A DNA stretch of 64,000 bases from Neobacillus soli NBRC 102451 (GTDB lineage Bacteria > Bacillota > Bacilli > Bacillales > Cytobacillaceae), in the NCBI RefSeq assembly GCF_001591665.1, contig NZ_BCVI01000006.1:231875-295874 (forward strand). Reading direction: 5' to 3'. Positions 28,150 through 35,906 of this stretch are shown piece after piece. Each line of letters opens with the position of its first letter. Within the stretch, counting starts at the first letter, position 1. The translations under genes and the position numbers were made by a program. The notes below the pieces were generated by a model. That model did no database searches and was not told the origin of the DNA. It saw only the letters and a list, made by a program, of their open reading frames with translations.

Positions 28150-28578
28150 CTATTTTTTCTTGATTTCCTCGTATTTTAAATACCATTCAGGAAAGGCCTT
28201 TTTGAAAGCCGCAGGTCTGAAATTTTCCTTTTTGACAATGATGTGCGTTGATGTCCCCACGGCACATATTTCATCGTCCGCATTAACAATCGTATAACCA
28301 TAAATGGTCTTGATGCCATCATTTAATTCTACCCATGTTTTTACAAAGGCTTTATCCCCATACCGAAGTGGTTTTTTGTAAGTAATTTGAATATCATAGA
28401 CAGGAGCAAAATAACCTGCCTCCTCCATCGATAGATAGCTATAGCCGAGATCCTCAATCAAACCTGTTCTGCCAAGCTCGAAAAATTTCAAATAATTTGC
28501 ATGATAAATGACACCCATCATATCAGTATCTGCATAGTAAAGCTGAATTTCTCTGGTCGAAATAAATAGATTATCCAC
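28150..28578 (-). CDS. yneP: Acyl-CoA thioesterase YneP (hot-dog fold)
   Basis: A 142-residue 4-hydroxybenzoyl-CoA thioesterase-type protein. The active-site Asp lies in YADTDMMGVIYHANYLKFFE, the strongest signature of the family. It would hydrolyse short or medium acyl-CoA in the cytoplasm. The GTG at 28578 with AAAGGA 9 nt upstream is preferred to the ATG at 28596, whose AGAGG lies immediately against it. The order yneP-yneQ is as in B. subtilis. Confidence 0.88.
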   Translation of the reverse strand: MDNLFISTREIQLYYADTDMMGVIYHANYLKFFELGRTGLIEDLGYSYLSMEEAGYFAPVYDIQITYKKPLRYGDKAFVKTWVELNDGIKTIYGYTIVNADDEICAVGTSTHIIVKKENFRPAAFKKAFPEWYLKYEEIKKK

Positions 28579-28608
28579 GGGTAACGTTCCTTTCATCCTC
28601 TGAATTCA

Positions 28609-30975
28609 TTACATTTTACTTAAGGCTTTTATGACATCCTCTACTTCTAGGAGCATGGACCTTTCAAATAGACTTTCGTCCTCATCCGCATCCATTAATC
28701 TCAAGGCTTGCGCTTGAATCATTTCATCTGCCAAATTTGCGGAAAAGCGGCCATTTCCTTTAAATTCTTCTGCCTCAATCGTCTGCAGCAGCAGTTTTTT
28801 AGCTTCTTCTGTCAGTTGGTATTGGAAGCTTTCAGAGTATGCCGCCATGATTTCGAGCAATTCTTCCGAAGAATAGTCAGGGAATAAAAAGAACTTTTTA
28901 AACCTGGAGCGAAGACCTGGATTACTATCAAGAAGTTGTTCCATTTCAGTTGGATACCCGGCCAATACTACCACCAAGTTTTCATTGTGCTTTGTCATTT
29001 CATCGACAAGCGTATCAATAACTTCTTTTCCAAAATCACCAGACGTGTGACCGAGCAGTGAGTAAGCTTCATCAATAAATAGGACACCACCAAGTGCTTC
29101 CTTAATTTTTTTCTTTGTTTTCCCCGCCGTTTGCCCAACATAGCCAGCGACAAAATCAGCTCTGCTGGCGACAATTAGATGACCTCTTTTTAAAATCCCA
29201 CATTCTTTTAAAAATTCCGCATAAATTTTTGCAACGGTTGTTTTCCCTGTACCAGGATTTCCCGTGAAAACAGAATGTAGTTGGATTGGTACCGTTGGGA
29301 GTCCTTTTTTTCTCCTATACTGCTGCATTTTCACAAATGAAATCAACGACTTCATTTCTACTTTTAAGGATTCTAAACCAATTAAGTGATCAAGTTTAGA
29401 TTGCGGCGATTCCACCAGATCCACCCTATCCAAACGAAAATCTTCCCTATTTAACAGCATAAATTCTAAGATATCCTCTTCAGTCGCTTGGTTCTCTGCA
29501 CCCTTCTTAAAAATCGCATCTAACACGATATTGCGGACAGTCCTGGCATTTCCAAACGTATCATCAACCCGTTCCTGATCAAGACGATGGTTTATTTCGA
29601 TTTTTGCCTCTTCCGTCATGAAATAATCATTATCAGAAGCCACCATCTCTGCAATCTTGACTAATTCTTCATTTGAATAATTGGGTAAATGGATAAAATT
29701 TGATTGCGGAAAACGACTGCGCAAACCAGGATTTGCATCTAAAAAGGACCGCATTTCTTCGGGATAGCCTGCCAAAATAACCGCGAATTGTCCACCGTAC
29801 TCGTTTCCTGTCATAAGCGAAACAAGCGTATCAATCGCGGTTTGGCCATAATCATTCCCTGTTTGCCCCTCCCGTTTTAGGCTATAGGCTTCGTCAATAA
29901 ATAACACACCGCCGATCGAACGTTCAACGATTCCACGGACATTTTCTTCCGTTTGTCCGACAAAGGAGCCTACAAGCTGGGACCGGTCTGTCTCAATGAC
30001 TTCCTCGCGAGGCAGGACCCCGAGCTCATGATAGATCTTTGCCATTAACCGGGCAAGTGTTGTTTTTCCTGTCCCAGGGTTTCCGGTTAAAATCATGTGA
30101 AGGCTTAGCTCATCTTTAATTTGAAAGCCCATTTCCCTCCGCTGTTTTTGGTATTTTAAAAATCGGTAATATGCATTGACACGCTCCTTCACCAAATCCA
30201 TCCCAATCATCTCATTCAACTGATTCAAGGCATTTTCTATTGTTGGGGTAATGTTTTCATTGGCTTCAAGAAACTGCAGCTGCCACTGATGTTTCATTTC
30301 CCCCACATTTGATAAATGCAATTGTAAATCTTCATAAAAGGTGGATGTATGGAAAACCCCAGTAATCGATTGATCATATTCTTCTGCCGCTTTTAACAGA
30401 TTCCCTGTTTCCTCGATTACCGATGAAAGCAAATCGGCAAGTGTCTGATACTTTAGAAAATGCACTTTCTTAGCCATAGTTGAGCACATACCTACAATAG
30501 CTTCTAGATCGTGCAAATGCTCATCCGCACCTGTTAAAAAATGTTGACATACCTCTATGTACTGTTCAGCCGTTTTCTTCTTTGCTGTACGGTTATCCGT
30601 TTCCCTTATTGGCGGGAACGAAAGTGGAACTAGAAGGTCTTTGAACTTTATTAAATCAAACTGCAGCATAAATTCCTTTGCCCGTTGGTTGTTGGGATCT
30701 AATTTTAATGCCTTTTCAAGCCAAACAGCGGCTAAGGAGTTTTCTTTCTTACGTTCAAGCCTTGATAATGAGGCTAGCGTTAATAGCTTTGATAACGTAA
30801 TAGGATTGGATTCATGACTAATCGCAGTTATTAACTCACCTTCGTCTGTAATAATCCCCGTATCATTTAGTTCTATTTCCCATTGCTTTATTTTCTGATT
30901 GTATGCAACACGCTTATTTTCTTGTTGTTTCAAAATGATCACTTCTTTTTTAAAATTTCCCTTATATCTTACCAT
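28609..30975 (-). CDS. Tandem AAA ATPase, SpoVK/CbbX type
   Basis: A 788-residue protein with a TPR-like helical N-terminal region (about 60-250) and two AAA modules of the CbbX/SpoVK class. Each has a Walker A (TGNPGTGKTT at about 300 and again near 575), Walker B (GGVLFIDEAYSL, twice) and an arginine-finger region (PGLRSRF, twice). Single-domain SpoVK (about 320 residues) is needed for spore maturation in B. subtilis; this two-module form is a relative whose role is unproven. It lies just upstream of yneP and downstream of the tlp and sspN genes, so a sporulation role fits. The start is uncertain: a TTG 45 nt inside the frame is an alternative. Confidence 0.8.
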   Translation of the reverse strand: MVRYKGNFKKEVIILKQQENKRVAYNQKIKQWEIELNDTGIITDEGELITAISHESNPITLSKLLTLASLSRLERKKENSLAAVWLEKALKLDPNNQRAKEFMLQFDLIKFKDLLVPLSFPPIRETDNRTAKKKTAEQYIEVCQHFLTGADEHLHDLEAIVGMCSTMAKKVHFLKYQTLADLLSSVIEETGNLLKAAEEYDQSITGVFHTSTFYEDLQLHLSNVGEMKHQWQLQFLEANENITPTIENALNQLNEMIGMDLVKERVNAYYRFLKYQKQRREMGFQIKDELSLHMILTGNPGTGKTTLARLMAKIYHELGVLPREEVIETDRSQLVGSFVGQTEENVRGIVERSIGGVLFIDEAYSLKREGQTGNDYGQTAIDTLVSLMTGNEYGGQFAVILAGYPEEMRSFLDANPGLRSRFPQSNFIHLPNYSNEELVKIAEMVASDNDYFMTEEAKIEINHRLDQERVDDTFGNARTVRNIVLDAIFKKGAENQATEEDILEFMLLNREDFRLDRVDLVESPQSKLDHLIGLESLKVEMKSLISFVKMQQYRRKKGLPTVPIQLHSVFTGNPGTGKTTVAKIYAEFLKECGILKRGHLIVASRADFVAGYVGQTAGKTKKKIKEALGGVLFIDEAYSLLGHTSGDFGKEVIDTLVDEMTKHNENLVVVLAGYPTEMEQLLDSNPGLRSRFKKFFLFPDYSSEELLEIMAAYSESFQYQLTEEAKKLLLQTIEAEEFKGNGRFSANLADEMIQAQALRLMDADEDESLFERSMLLEVEDVIKALSKM

Positions 30976-31012
30976 AAACCCTTATCGTTACACTAAATAA
31001 AGGATTTGAATA

Positions 31013-31042
31013 GAAAAAGGACCTGTCACAATGCCCAGGTCC
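31013..31042 (-). terminator. Terminator of tlp
   Basis: GGACCTG (31019-31025) and CAGGTCC (31036-31042) pair perfectly; the minus strand continues TTTTTC. Confidence 0.8.
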
Positions 31043-31064
31043 ATGTTCAAATTAAGCAATCATA

Positions 31065-31280
31065 TTAAGTTTCATCCTGAAGCTCAGCTTGGAAGGATTC
31101 GATGCTCTCCCGTCTGCGCTGATTCTTAGCTTCAATCTGTTCGCGTTGCTGTTGACTATCCGTAAATTGCATTGATTCTTCCGCTTTTTCAATGTTTTCT
31201 GTTGTATCCTGAATCATTGACTGAAGCTTTTCCGCATTGTCACTGCGATCATCTGGTTTTGGTTGGTTATTAAAGGTCAT
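31065..31280 (-). CDS. tlp: Small acid-soluble spore protein Tlp
   Basis: A 71-residue highly charged protein matching thioredoxin-like protein Tlp of spores (NPDDRSDN-like start, then MIQDTTENIEKAEESMQF and RRRESIESFQ). The name is historical; there is no CxxC. It is a minor spore-core protein made in the forespore. AAGGAGG lies 8 nt upstream of the ATG. sspN lies just upstream, as in B. subtilis. Confidence 0.93.
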   Translation of the reverse strand: MTFNNQPKPDDRSDNAEKLQSMIQDTTENIEKAEESMQFTDSQQQREQIEAKNQRRRESIESFQAELQDET

Positions 31281-31381
31281 AGGGTTAGTCCTCCTTGAGA
31301 ATGTACTTGGTACAGATATAGTTTGTTACGGGGGGAAAAAAATATCCAGAAATATGTGGGATTCTAAATTAATCACGACAC

Positions 31382-31416
31382 AAAAAAGACCCTAGGACTA
31401 TTGTCTGTTGGGTCTT
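31382..31416 (-). terminator. Terminator of sspN
   Basis: AAGACCC (31386-31392) and GGGTCTT (31410-31416) pair perfectly; the minus strand continues TTTTTTG. Confidence 0.75.
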
Positions 31417-31423
31417 ATATAAG

Positions 31424-31567
31424 TTATTCACCTTTAGTTTGCATTACCTGGGCATGCTGCCCTGATTTATCATTCATTTTTTTACCCTTATTTCCACTGA
31501 ATCCACGTGGCTGTGTTCCAATATGGTTGGGTACAAAAGGTTTACTGTTTCGTTTTGGATTACTCAT
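31424..31567 (-). CDS. sspN: Small acid-soluble spore protein N
   Basis: A 47-residue protein recovered from the minus strand: [20 protein letters not shown], then [16 protein letters not shown] and the invariant end MQTKGE, matching SspN. AAGGAGGGATCATCAT precedes the ATG. Minor spore-core protein; its gene precedes tlp, as in B. subtilis. Confidence 0.93.
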   Translation of the reverse strand: MSNPKRNSKPFVPNHIGTQPRGFSGNKGKKMNDKSGQHAQVMQTKGE

Positions 31568-31638
31568 ATGATGATCCCTCCTTATTTACATTTTGTCCAA
31601 AAGGATGGAAAATCATGATTGGAAAACAATGTGATTGA

Positions 31639-31770
31639 TTATTCAGCTTTACCCAAACGTTTATTTTCTAAGCGCTGTTCAATCTTTTCTATTGCATCAC
31701 GATCTTTTAATAGTTGAGATTTATTTTCGGATACAAGCTCAGCAAAAGAGCGTTTTCTAGGTTTTCTCAT
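31639..31770 (-). CDS. fbpB: FbpB-like small basic protein (Fur-regulated type)
   Basis: A 43-residue basic protein, MRKPRKRSFAELVSENKSQL then a helical tail, matching the small FbpA/FbpB family. In B. subtilis FbpB is Fur-controlled and helps the sRNA FsrA repress iron-rich enzymes during iron starvation. AAGGAAGGTGAT precedes the ATG. A 7-1-7 FUR-family palindrome lies 53 bp upstream. Aconitase, a known FsrA-type target in B. subtilis, is encoded nearby. Other iron-sparing parts are not seen in the window. Confidence 0.72.
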   Translation of the reverse strand: MRKPRKRSFAELVSENKSQLLKDRDAIEKIEQRLENKRLGKAE

Positions 31771-31822
31771 TGGTATCACCTTCCTTAATTCCTATTGTAA
31801 CAGTTAGTATGCCCGGAAACGG

Positions 31823-31837
31823 TTGTAATTATTACAA
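31823..31837. promoter_or_regulatory. FUR-family (Fur/PerR/Zur) operator upstream of fbpB
   Basis: TTGTAAT-T-ATTACAA is a perfect 7-1-7 palindrome. It differs by one base per half from the PerR box and from the Zur box, and by two from the Fur box, so the family is clear but the member is not. It lies 53 bp before the fbpB start. Confidence 0.55.
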
Positions 31838-31854
31838 CTTTTTGAAAATTAAAT

Positions 31855-32002
31855 AAGAAAGCGGAAGCTTCCTTTGCGCGGCGTATGGACAGGAGCGCTT
31901 CGACTGAGATAAAGGAAACACGGAGCTCAAGTCGATTCGATGTTGACTTATCATAGGGAGAAGAGCGAAGTCCACTAGCCGTTTGGCGCTGGAGCTAGAC
32001 TG
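31855..32002. repeat. Intergenic dispersed repeat of Bacillaceae type (~150 bp)
   Basis: A GC-richer island beginning AAGCGGAAGCTTCC and ending GGCGCTGGAGCTAGACTG, with internal segments GGAAACACGGAGCTCAAG and GGGAGAAGAGCGAAGTCC. I recognise this layout from intergenic repeats common in Bacillus relatives; its ends can pair with each other (GCGC...). It has no ORF. Copy number elsewhere is untested. Confidence 0.55.
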
Positions 32003-32037
32003 TTATCAAAGTTCAAAGTTTTATACTTTTTTTAAAA

Positions 32038-32070
32038 ACAAAAAAGACATTGGACAATCCAACGTCTTTT
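32038..32070 (-). terminator. Terminator of the thioredoxin-like gene
   Basis: AAAGACATTGGA and TCCAACGTCTTT pair with one mismatch; the minus strand continues TTTTTTG. Confidence 0.8.
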
Positions 32071-32076
32071 GTTTAT

Positions 32077-32613
32077 TTACTTTAACTTCTTCGTATTGTC
32101 TTTCATGACATCGAGCTTCATTGATCCAATAAATTTATCTTGAATGATCCCCTTGCTGTCAATAAAATAAGTAGTAGGAATTGATATAATTTGATATTTT
32201 TCATTGACTATGTCATCTGCGTCAAGAAGAATAGGAAAGGTAATTTTATTTTCATCGACAAAACCTTGGACATCTAATTGAGGATCAATGTTAACCGCTA
32301 AAATCACGACATCATCTTCTTTATGTTTGGAGAACTTCTCCATTTCAGGCATTTCTGCCTTACATGGACCACACCAAGTTGCCCAAAAATTAAGCATAAC
32401 TTTTTTTCCCTTTAAATCTGAGAGCTTTACTTTATCGCCAGTCAATGTCTTTAGTTCAAAATTAGGCGCCATTGCCCCAATAGTAAGGCCTTCTTTAGTT
32501 GCTGTTGCCTGATTTGTCGTTTCGGGTGCTTCTGTCTTTTTATCCATCGCCTGAACAATCGCTACTGTTAGCAGGGAAACTAAGACAACGGCAGCGATCA
32601 CTTTTTTTATCAT
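32077..32613 (-). CDS. TlpA/ResA-family thiol-disulfide oxidoreductase (YneN-like)
   Basis: A 178-residue exported protein: signal anchor at about 4-22, a linker rich in Thr/Ala/Glu, then a thioredoxin fold with APNFELKTLTG, WATWCGPCKAEMPEME (redox pair CGPC) and the cis-proline IPTTYFIDSKG. It reduces or isomerises disulfides outside the membrane, as ResA and StoA do for cytochrome c maturation and spore cortex. B. subtilis has yneN between citB and sspN, so this is the positional counterpart. It shares its core with the membrane thioredoxin at 4.2 kb. Confidence 0.88.
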   Translation of the reverse strand: MIKKVIAAVVLVSLLTVAIVQAMDKKTEAPETTNQATATKEGLTIGAMAPNFELKTLTGDKVKLSDLKGKKVMLNFWATWCGPCKAEMPEMEKFSKHKEDDVVILAVNIDPQLDVQGFVDENKITFPILLDADDIVNEKYQIISIPTTYFIDSKGIIQDKFIGSMKLDVMKDNTKKLK

Positions 32614-32735
32614 CCCCGAAAACCTCCTTTATTCATTATCTGCTATATCGATTTTACACTATAAACTTAGTTGAAACAAAACTTGTCTATGCCGAATCTG
32701 TGACAATTTACGAATTCTTTTAAAAAATGAGTGCA

Positions 32736-32763
32736 TGTAAAAAGCAAGCGTAAACACGCTTGC
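32736..32763 (-). terminator. Terminator of the aldolase/isomerase operon
   Basis: GCAAGCG (32744-32750) and CGCTTGC (32757-32763) pair perfectly; the minus strand continues TTTTTAC. Confidence 0.8.
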
Positions 32764-32765
32764 CT

Positions 32766-33560
32766 TTAAAACAATTTCTTAAATTCATCCAACACATTTT
32801 TTGTGACTCTGTCAACAATCATGTTGAGGTCATTTTCCGATAACGAGCTTTCAAGAGGAGGTGTTATTTTTTTTGCATGGATTCCCTCAGAAGTGTCCGC
32901 CCCCAACGGTGTGTTCCCTTCAATCCCCATTTTTGATTTCATCTTGACCAGCGTTTGCACATGTTTTTTAGAAAGGTCCCGATCACCATTCAATTGTTTG
33001 GAAATCCAATTGATCTTTGCTGTAAATTCTAATGACTCCATTAAGTAATAGGCGTGTTCCAGGTCCTTACCCCAGGTTAAGGCACCGTGGTTTTCCAATA
33101 ACACCCCTTGATGATGATGAACAAACTTTTTTACGGCATTTGGTACTTCTTCCGTTGATGGTGTCCCATATTCAGCAATAGGTATTGTCCCAACGTAAAC
33201 TACTGCTTCCGGCATGATTGCCTGATCTAAGGGGATACCGGCAATGGCAAAAGCGGTTGCATAGGGTGGATGGACATGGACAATCGCTTGTACATCTCGA
33301 CGCTCTTGGTAAACTAGCAGGTGCATTTTCATTTCTGAGGTTGGCCGGTAATCACCATCGAGAACATTCCCCTGCCCATCAATCTTCAGAATCATTTCAG
33401 GTGTCATAAAGCCCTTACTAACGCCTGTTGGCGTAATCAAAAATTCATTATCACCAAGCCGAATCGAAATATTTCCGTCATTTGCGGCAACCAATCCTTT
33501 TTCATAAATTCTTTTGCCAATTTCGCATATTTGTTTTTTATATTTTATTTCAGATATCAT
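32766..33560 (-). CDS. Class II aldolase (5-deoxyribulose/methylthioribulose 1-phosphate type)
   Basis: A 264-residue zinc aldolase of the AraD/FucA class. Metal histidines appear in VHVHPPYATAFA and LENHGALTWG, with the catalytic Glu in MPEAVVY. With the adjacent MtnA-like isomerase it fits salvage of 5'-deoxyadenosine or methylthioadenosine sugars: the sugar 1-phosphate is isomerised, then split to dihydroxyacetone phosphate and an aldehyde (DrdA or DHAP-shunt Ald2). After the catalytic domain (about 1-215) comes a linker and a C-terminal amphipathic helix of about 20 residues (SENDLNMIVDRVTKNVLDEF), resembling the encapsulation tails of microcompartment aldolases. The start ATG at 33560 has GGCGGG 6 nt upstream. 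The kinase of the drd pathway is not in the window. Confidence 0.82.
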   Translation of the reverse strand: MISEIKYKKQICEIGKRIYEKGLVAANDGNISIRLGDNEFLITPTGVSKGFMTPEMILKIDGQGNVLDGDYRPTSEMKMHLLVYQERRDVQAIVHVHPPYATAFAIAGIPLDQAIMPEAVVYVGTIPIAEYGTPSTEEVPNAVKKFVHHHQGVLLENHGALTWGKDLEHAYYLMESLEFTAKINWISKQLNGDRDLSKKHVQTLVKMKSKMGIEGNTPLGADTSEGIHAKKITPPLESSLSENDLNMIVDRVTKNVLDEFKKLF

Positions 33561-33581
33561 CCGTAACCCGCCTTCCATTCC

Positions 33582-34631
33582 TTATATTTCAAAAAGTTTT
33601 GGAAGCTCTTCTTGGTAATTACCTGTTAGTATTCCCTTTTCAGTGATAATAGCCGTAACAAGCTCATGTGGCGTGACATCAAAGGCTGGATTAAATACTT
33701 TGACGCCTTCAGGGGCCGTTCTTTTTCCAAAACCTTCGGTAATTTCCGCGGCATCTCGTTCCTCGATTGGAATATCAGCACCTGTTTTTGTTTCCAGATC
33801 AACGGTGGACCGTGGTGCGGCTACATAAAAAGGAATATTATGTGCTTTAGCCAGTAAGGCCACACCATATGTCCCGATTTTATTAGCAACGTCACCGTTT
33901 GCTGCTACCCGGTCACAGCCGACAATAACTGCCTGCACCCAGCCCTTTTGCATGACCATAGCCGCCATATTGTCGGTAATAAGCGTCACATCAATTCCGG
34001 CTTGCATTAGTTCCCAGGCGGTCAAGCGTGCGCCCTGTAAAAGCGGTCTCGTTTCATCAGCAAACACCTTAATGTCCCAGCCTTTTTCTTTCGCTAAATA
34101 GAGCGGAGCAAGTGCTGTCCCATATCTTGCCGTGGCAATACCGCCCGCATTGCAATGGGTGAGAATGCCCATCCCGTCGTTTAAAAGAGTTAAGGCATGC
34201 TCACCAATGGTACGGCAGACTTCTTCATCTTCATTGCGGATTTTATGGGCTTCACTCTCTAAAGCTGCTTTGATTTTAGAAATGGGTTGATCTTTTTCTT
34301 TTTGTACGCGCTCGTCCATCCTCTTTAAAGCCCAAAATAAATTGACGGCTGTTGGACGTGAAGCTGCTAAATAATCGGCCTGTTTTTTAAAAAAGGTATA
34401 AAAATCAGCAAAGGAATTTTCTGGTGCCTTCTTCATTCCAACCACTAACCCATAGGCTGCAGCAATTCCTATCGCCGGGGCACCGCGCACCTTTAATTGT
34501 TTAATCGCCTCCCAGGCATCTTCAATTTTCGTGATTTCAAGGAATTCGGTTAGATTCGGTATTTTCGTTTGATCGAGAATTTTTAATACACCGTTTTCAT
34601 AGGAAACGGATTGTAAAAAAGAATCATTCAT
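33582..34631 (-). CDS. MtnA-like 5-methylthioribose/5-deoxyribose 1-phosphate isomerase
   Basis: A 349-residue enzyme of the eIF2B-like isomerase family. Conserved [32 protein letters not shown] (Cys with the catalytic role) and [18 protein letters not shown] (catalytic Asp) are all present. It converts the aldose 1-phosphate to the ketose. It is first in a two-gene operon with the aldolase, 21 bp apart. The full methionine-salvage set (mtnB, mtnX/W, mtnD, mtnK) is missing here, so the DrdI or DHAP-shunt role is more likely than classical salvage. ATG at 34631 is chosen for GGAG 9 nt upstream. Confidence 0.88.
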   Translation of the reverse strand: MNDSFLQSVSYENGVLKILDQTKIPNLTEFLEITKIEDAWEAIKQLKVRGAPAIGIAAAYGLVVGMKKAPENSFADFYTFFKKQADYLAASRPTAVNLFWALKRMDERVQKEKDQPISKIKAALESEAHKIRNEDEEVCRTIGEHALTLLNDGMGILTHCNAGGIATARYGTALAPLYLAKEKGWDIKVFADETRPLLQGARLTAWELMQAGIDVTLITDNMAAMVMQKGWVQAVIVGCDRVAANGDVANKIGTYGVALLAKAHNIPFYVAAPRSTVDLETKTGADIPIEERDAAEITEGFGKRTAPEGVKVFNPAFDVTPHELVTAIITEKGILTGNYQEELPKLFEI

Positions 34632-34816
34632 GTAAATCATCTCCACTTCTATATACAACCTAATAATTTTTCATATAATCCTTCATGCTACCAATGTAAT
34701 TTTAACAATATCTATGGCATATGCAATACTTTTCAATTCTGATAATTAGATTTTCCAATATTAACGCAATTGTTCAAAAGTTTGATATGATTATAGTATG
34801 AAATGGGGGGATGCAT

Positions 34817-35848
34817 ATGAAGATTCTTGTCTTGGGCGGGAGCCGATTTTTAGGAAGAACGTTTGTAGAAGAGGCACTCACACGAAATCATGAAGTGACA
34901 ATTTTTAATCGTGGAATACAAAATAATGGCATAAAGGATGTTGAAATCCTTGCTGGCAATCGGTTTGGTAATTTAAAGGCCCTTCAAAACCGTTATTGGG
35001 ATGCGGTTTTGGATACGAGTGGCTTTATCCCTTACACAGTCCAAAATTCAACTGATTTATTGAAGGACCGCGTCAATCATTATACCTTTATTTCAAGTAT
35101 TTCCGTTTATAAAGACTGGGTCCTCGAAAATTTAGCTGAAGACTATCCTGTTTTAGAAATGTCTCTCGATGAAGCCAATCAACTTTCAAATGATGCCAAT
35201 GGTCCCATTTATGATTATTATGGACATTTTAAAGCCTTATGTGAACGGATTGCTGAAAAAAATATGCCCGGCCATGTGCTAAATGTTCGGGCCGGACAGT
35301 TAATTGGGCCGAATGATTATACGGACCGGATTCCTTATTGGGTCCATCGAATCGCGAAAGGTGGGAAGGTATTGGTTCCAGGCAACCCTAATCGCCGTGT
35401 ACAGGTCATTGATAATAAAGACCTGGCAAATTGGATGCTAAGAATGATGGAAACGCAAGCAACAGGAACATTTAATGCGACGGGACCTGATTATTCTCTA
35501 ACCATGAAAGAACTCCTCGCTGCCTGTATAAAAGTGACAGGCTCGAATGCCGAGTTGGTTTGGGCAGATGAAACGTTTCTTTTAGATCAAAAAGTGACTC
35601 CATGGACAGAAATGCCTCTTTGGGTACCTGAAACCACCCCATTATCTCCTGAACTTAAAGAGCCATGGAGAGGTGCCTTCTCCATTAATATTGATAAAGC
35701 TGTTAATAGCGGGCTTACCTTTAGGCCGTTGGAGGAGAGCCTTGCTGAAATTTACGAATGGGAAAAAGGGCGTAATCTTCCTCTGGAAGACTGGAAATCC
35801 GGTATGCGAGAGGATAAAGAAAAAGAGCTTCTTAATTTATTGTCCTAA
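34817..35848 (+). CDS. NAD-dependent epimerase/dehydratase (extended SDR)
   Basis: A 343-residue Rossmann protein: ILVLGGSRFLGR is the dinucleotide loop, SISVY and YDYYGHFKALCE fill the Ser-Tyr-x-x-x-Lys-like catalytic place (Tyr-x-x-x-Lys reads YGHFK), and VRAGQLIGPNDYTDR the substrate region. Substrate is unknown; homologues are annotated as nucleotide-sugar epimerases or chloroplast-type RNA-binding SDRs. The ATG at 34817, 6 nt after GGGGGG, is chosen over 34811, which abuts it. Monocistronic, ended by a shared terminator. Confidence 0.82.
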   Translation: MKILVLGGSRFLGRTFVEEALTRNHEVTIFNRGIQNNGIKDVEILAGNRFGNLKALQNRYWDAVLDTSGFIPYTVQNSTDLLKDRVNHYTFISSISVYKDWVLENLAEDYPVLEMSLDEANQLSNDANGPIYDYYGHFKALCERIAEKNMPGHVLNVRAGQLIGPNDYTDRIPYWVHRIAKGGKVLVPGNPNRRVQVIDNKDLANWMLRMMETQATGTFNATGPDYSLTMKELLAACIKVTGSNAELVWADETFLLDQKVTPWTEMPLWVPETTPLSPELKEPWRGAFSINIDKAVNSGLTFRPLEESLAEIYEWEKGRNLPLEDWKSGMREDKEKELLNLLS

Positions 35849-35874
35849 AAATAGCGAAGATATCTAGTAACCAA

Positions 35875-35903
35875 AGAGAGCAGGAAATCCTGCTCTCTCT
35901 CTT
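35875..35903. terminator. Bidirectional terminator
   Basis: AGAGAGCAGGA and TCCTGCTCTCT form a perfect 11-bp stem between convergent genes, with a T/C-rich tract on the plus-strand side. Confidence 0.75.
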
Positions 35904-35906
35904 CAT

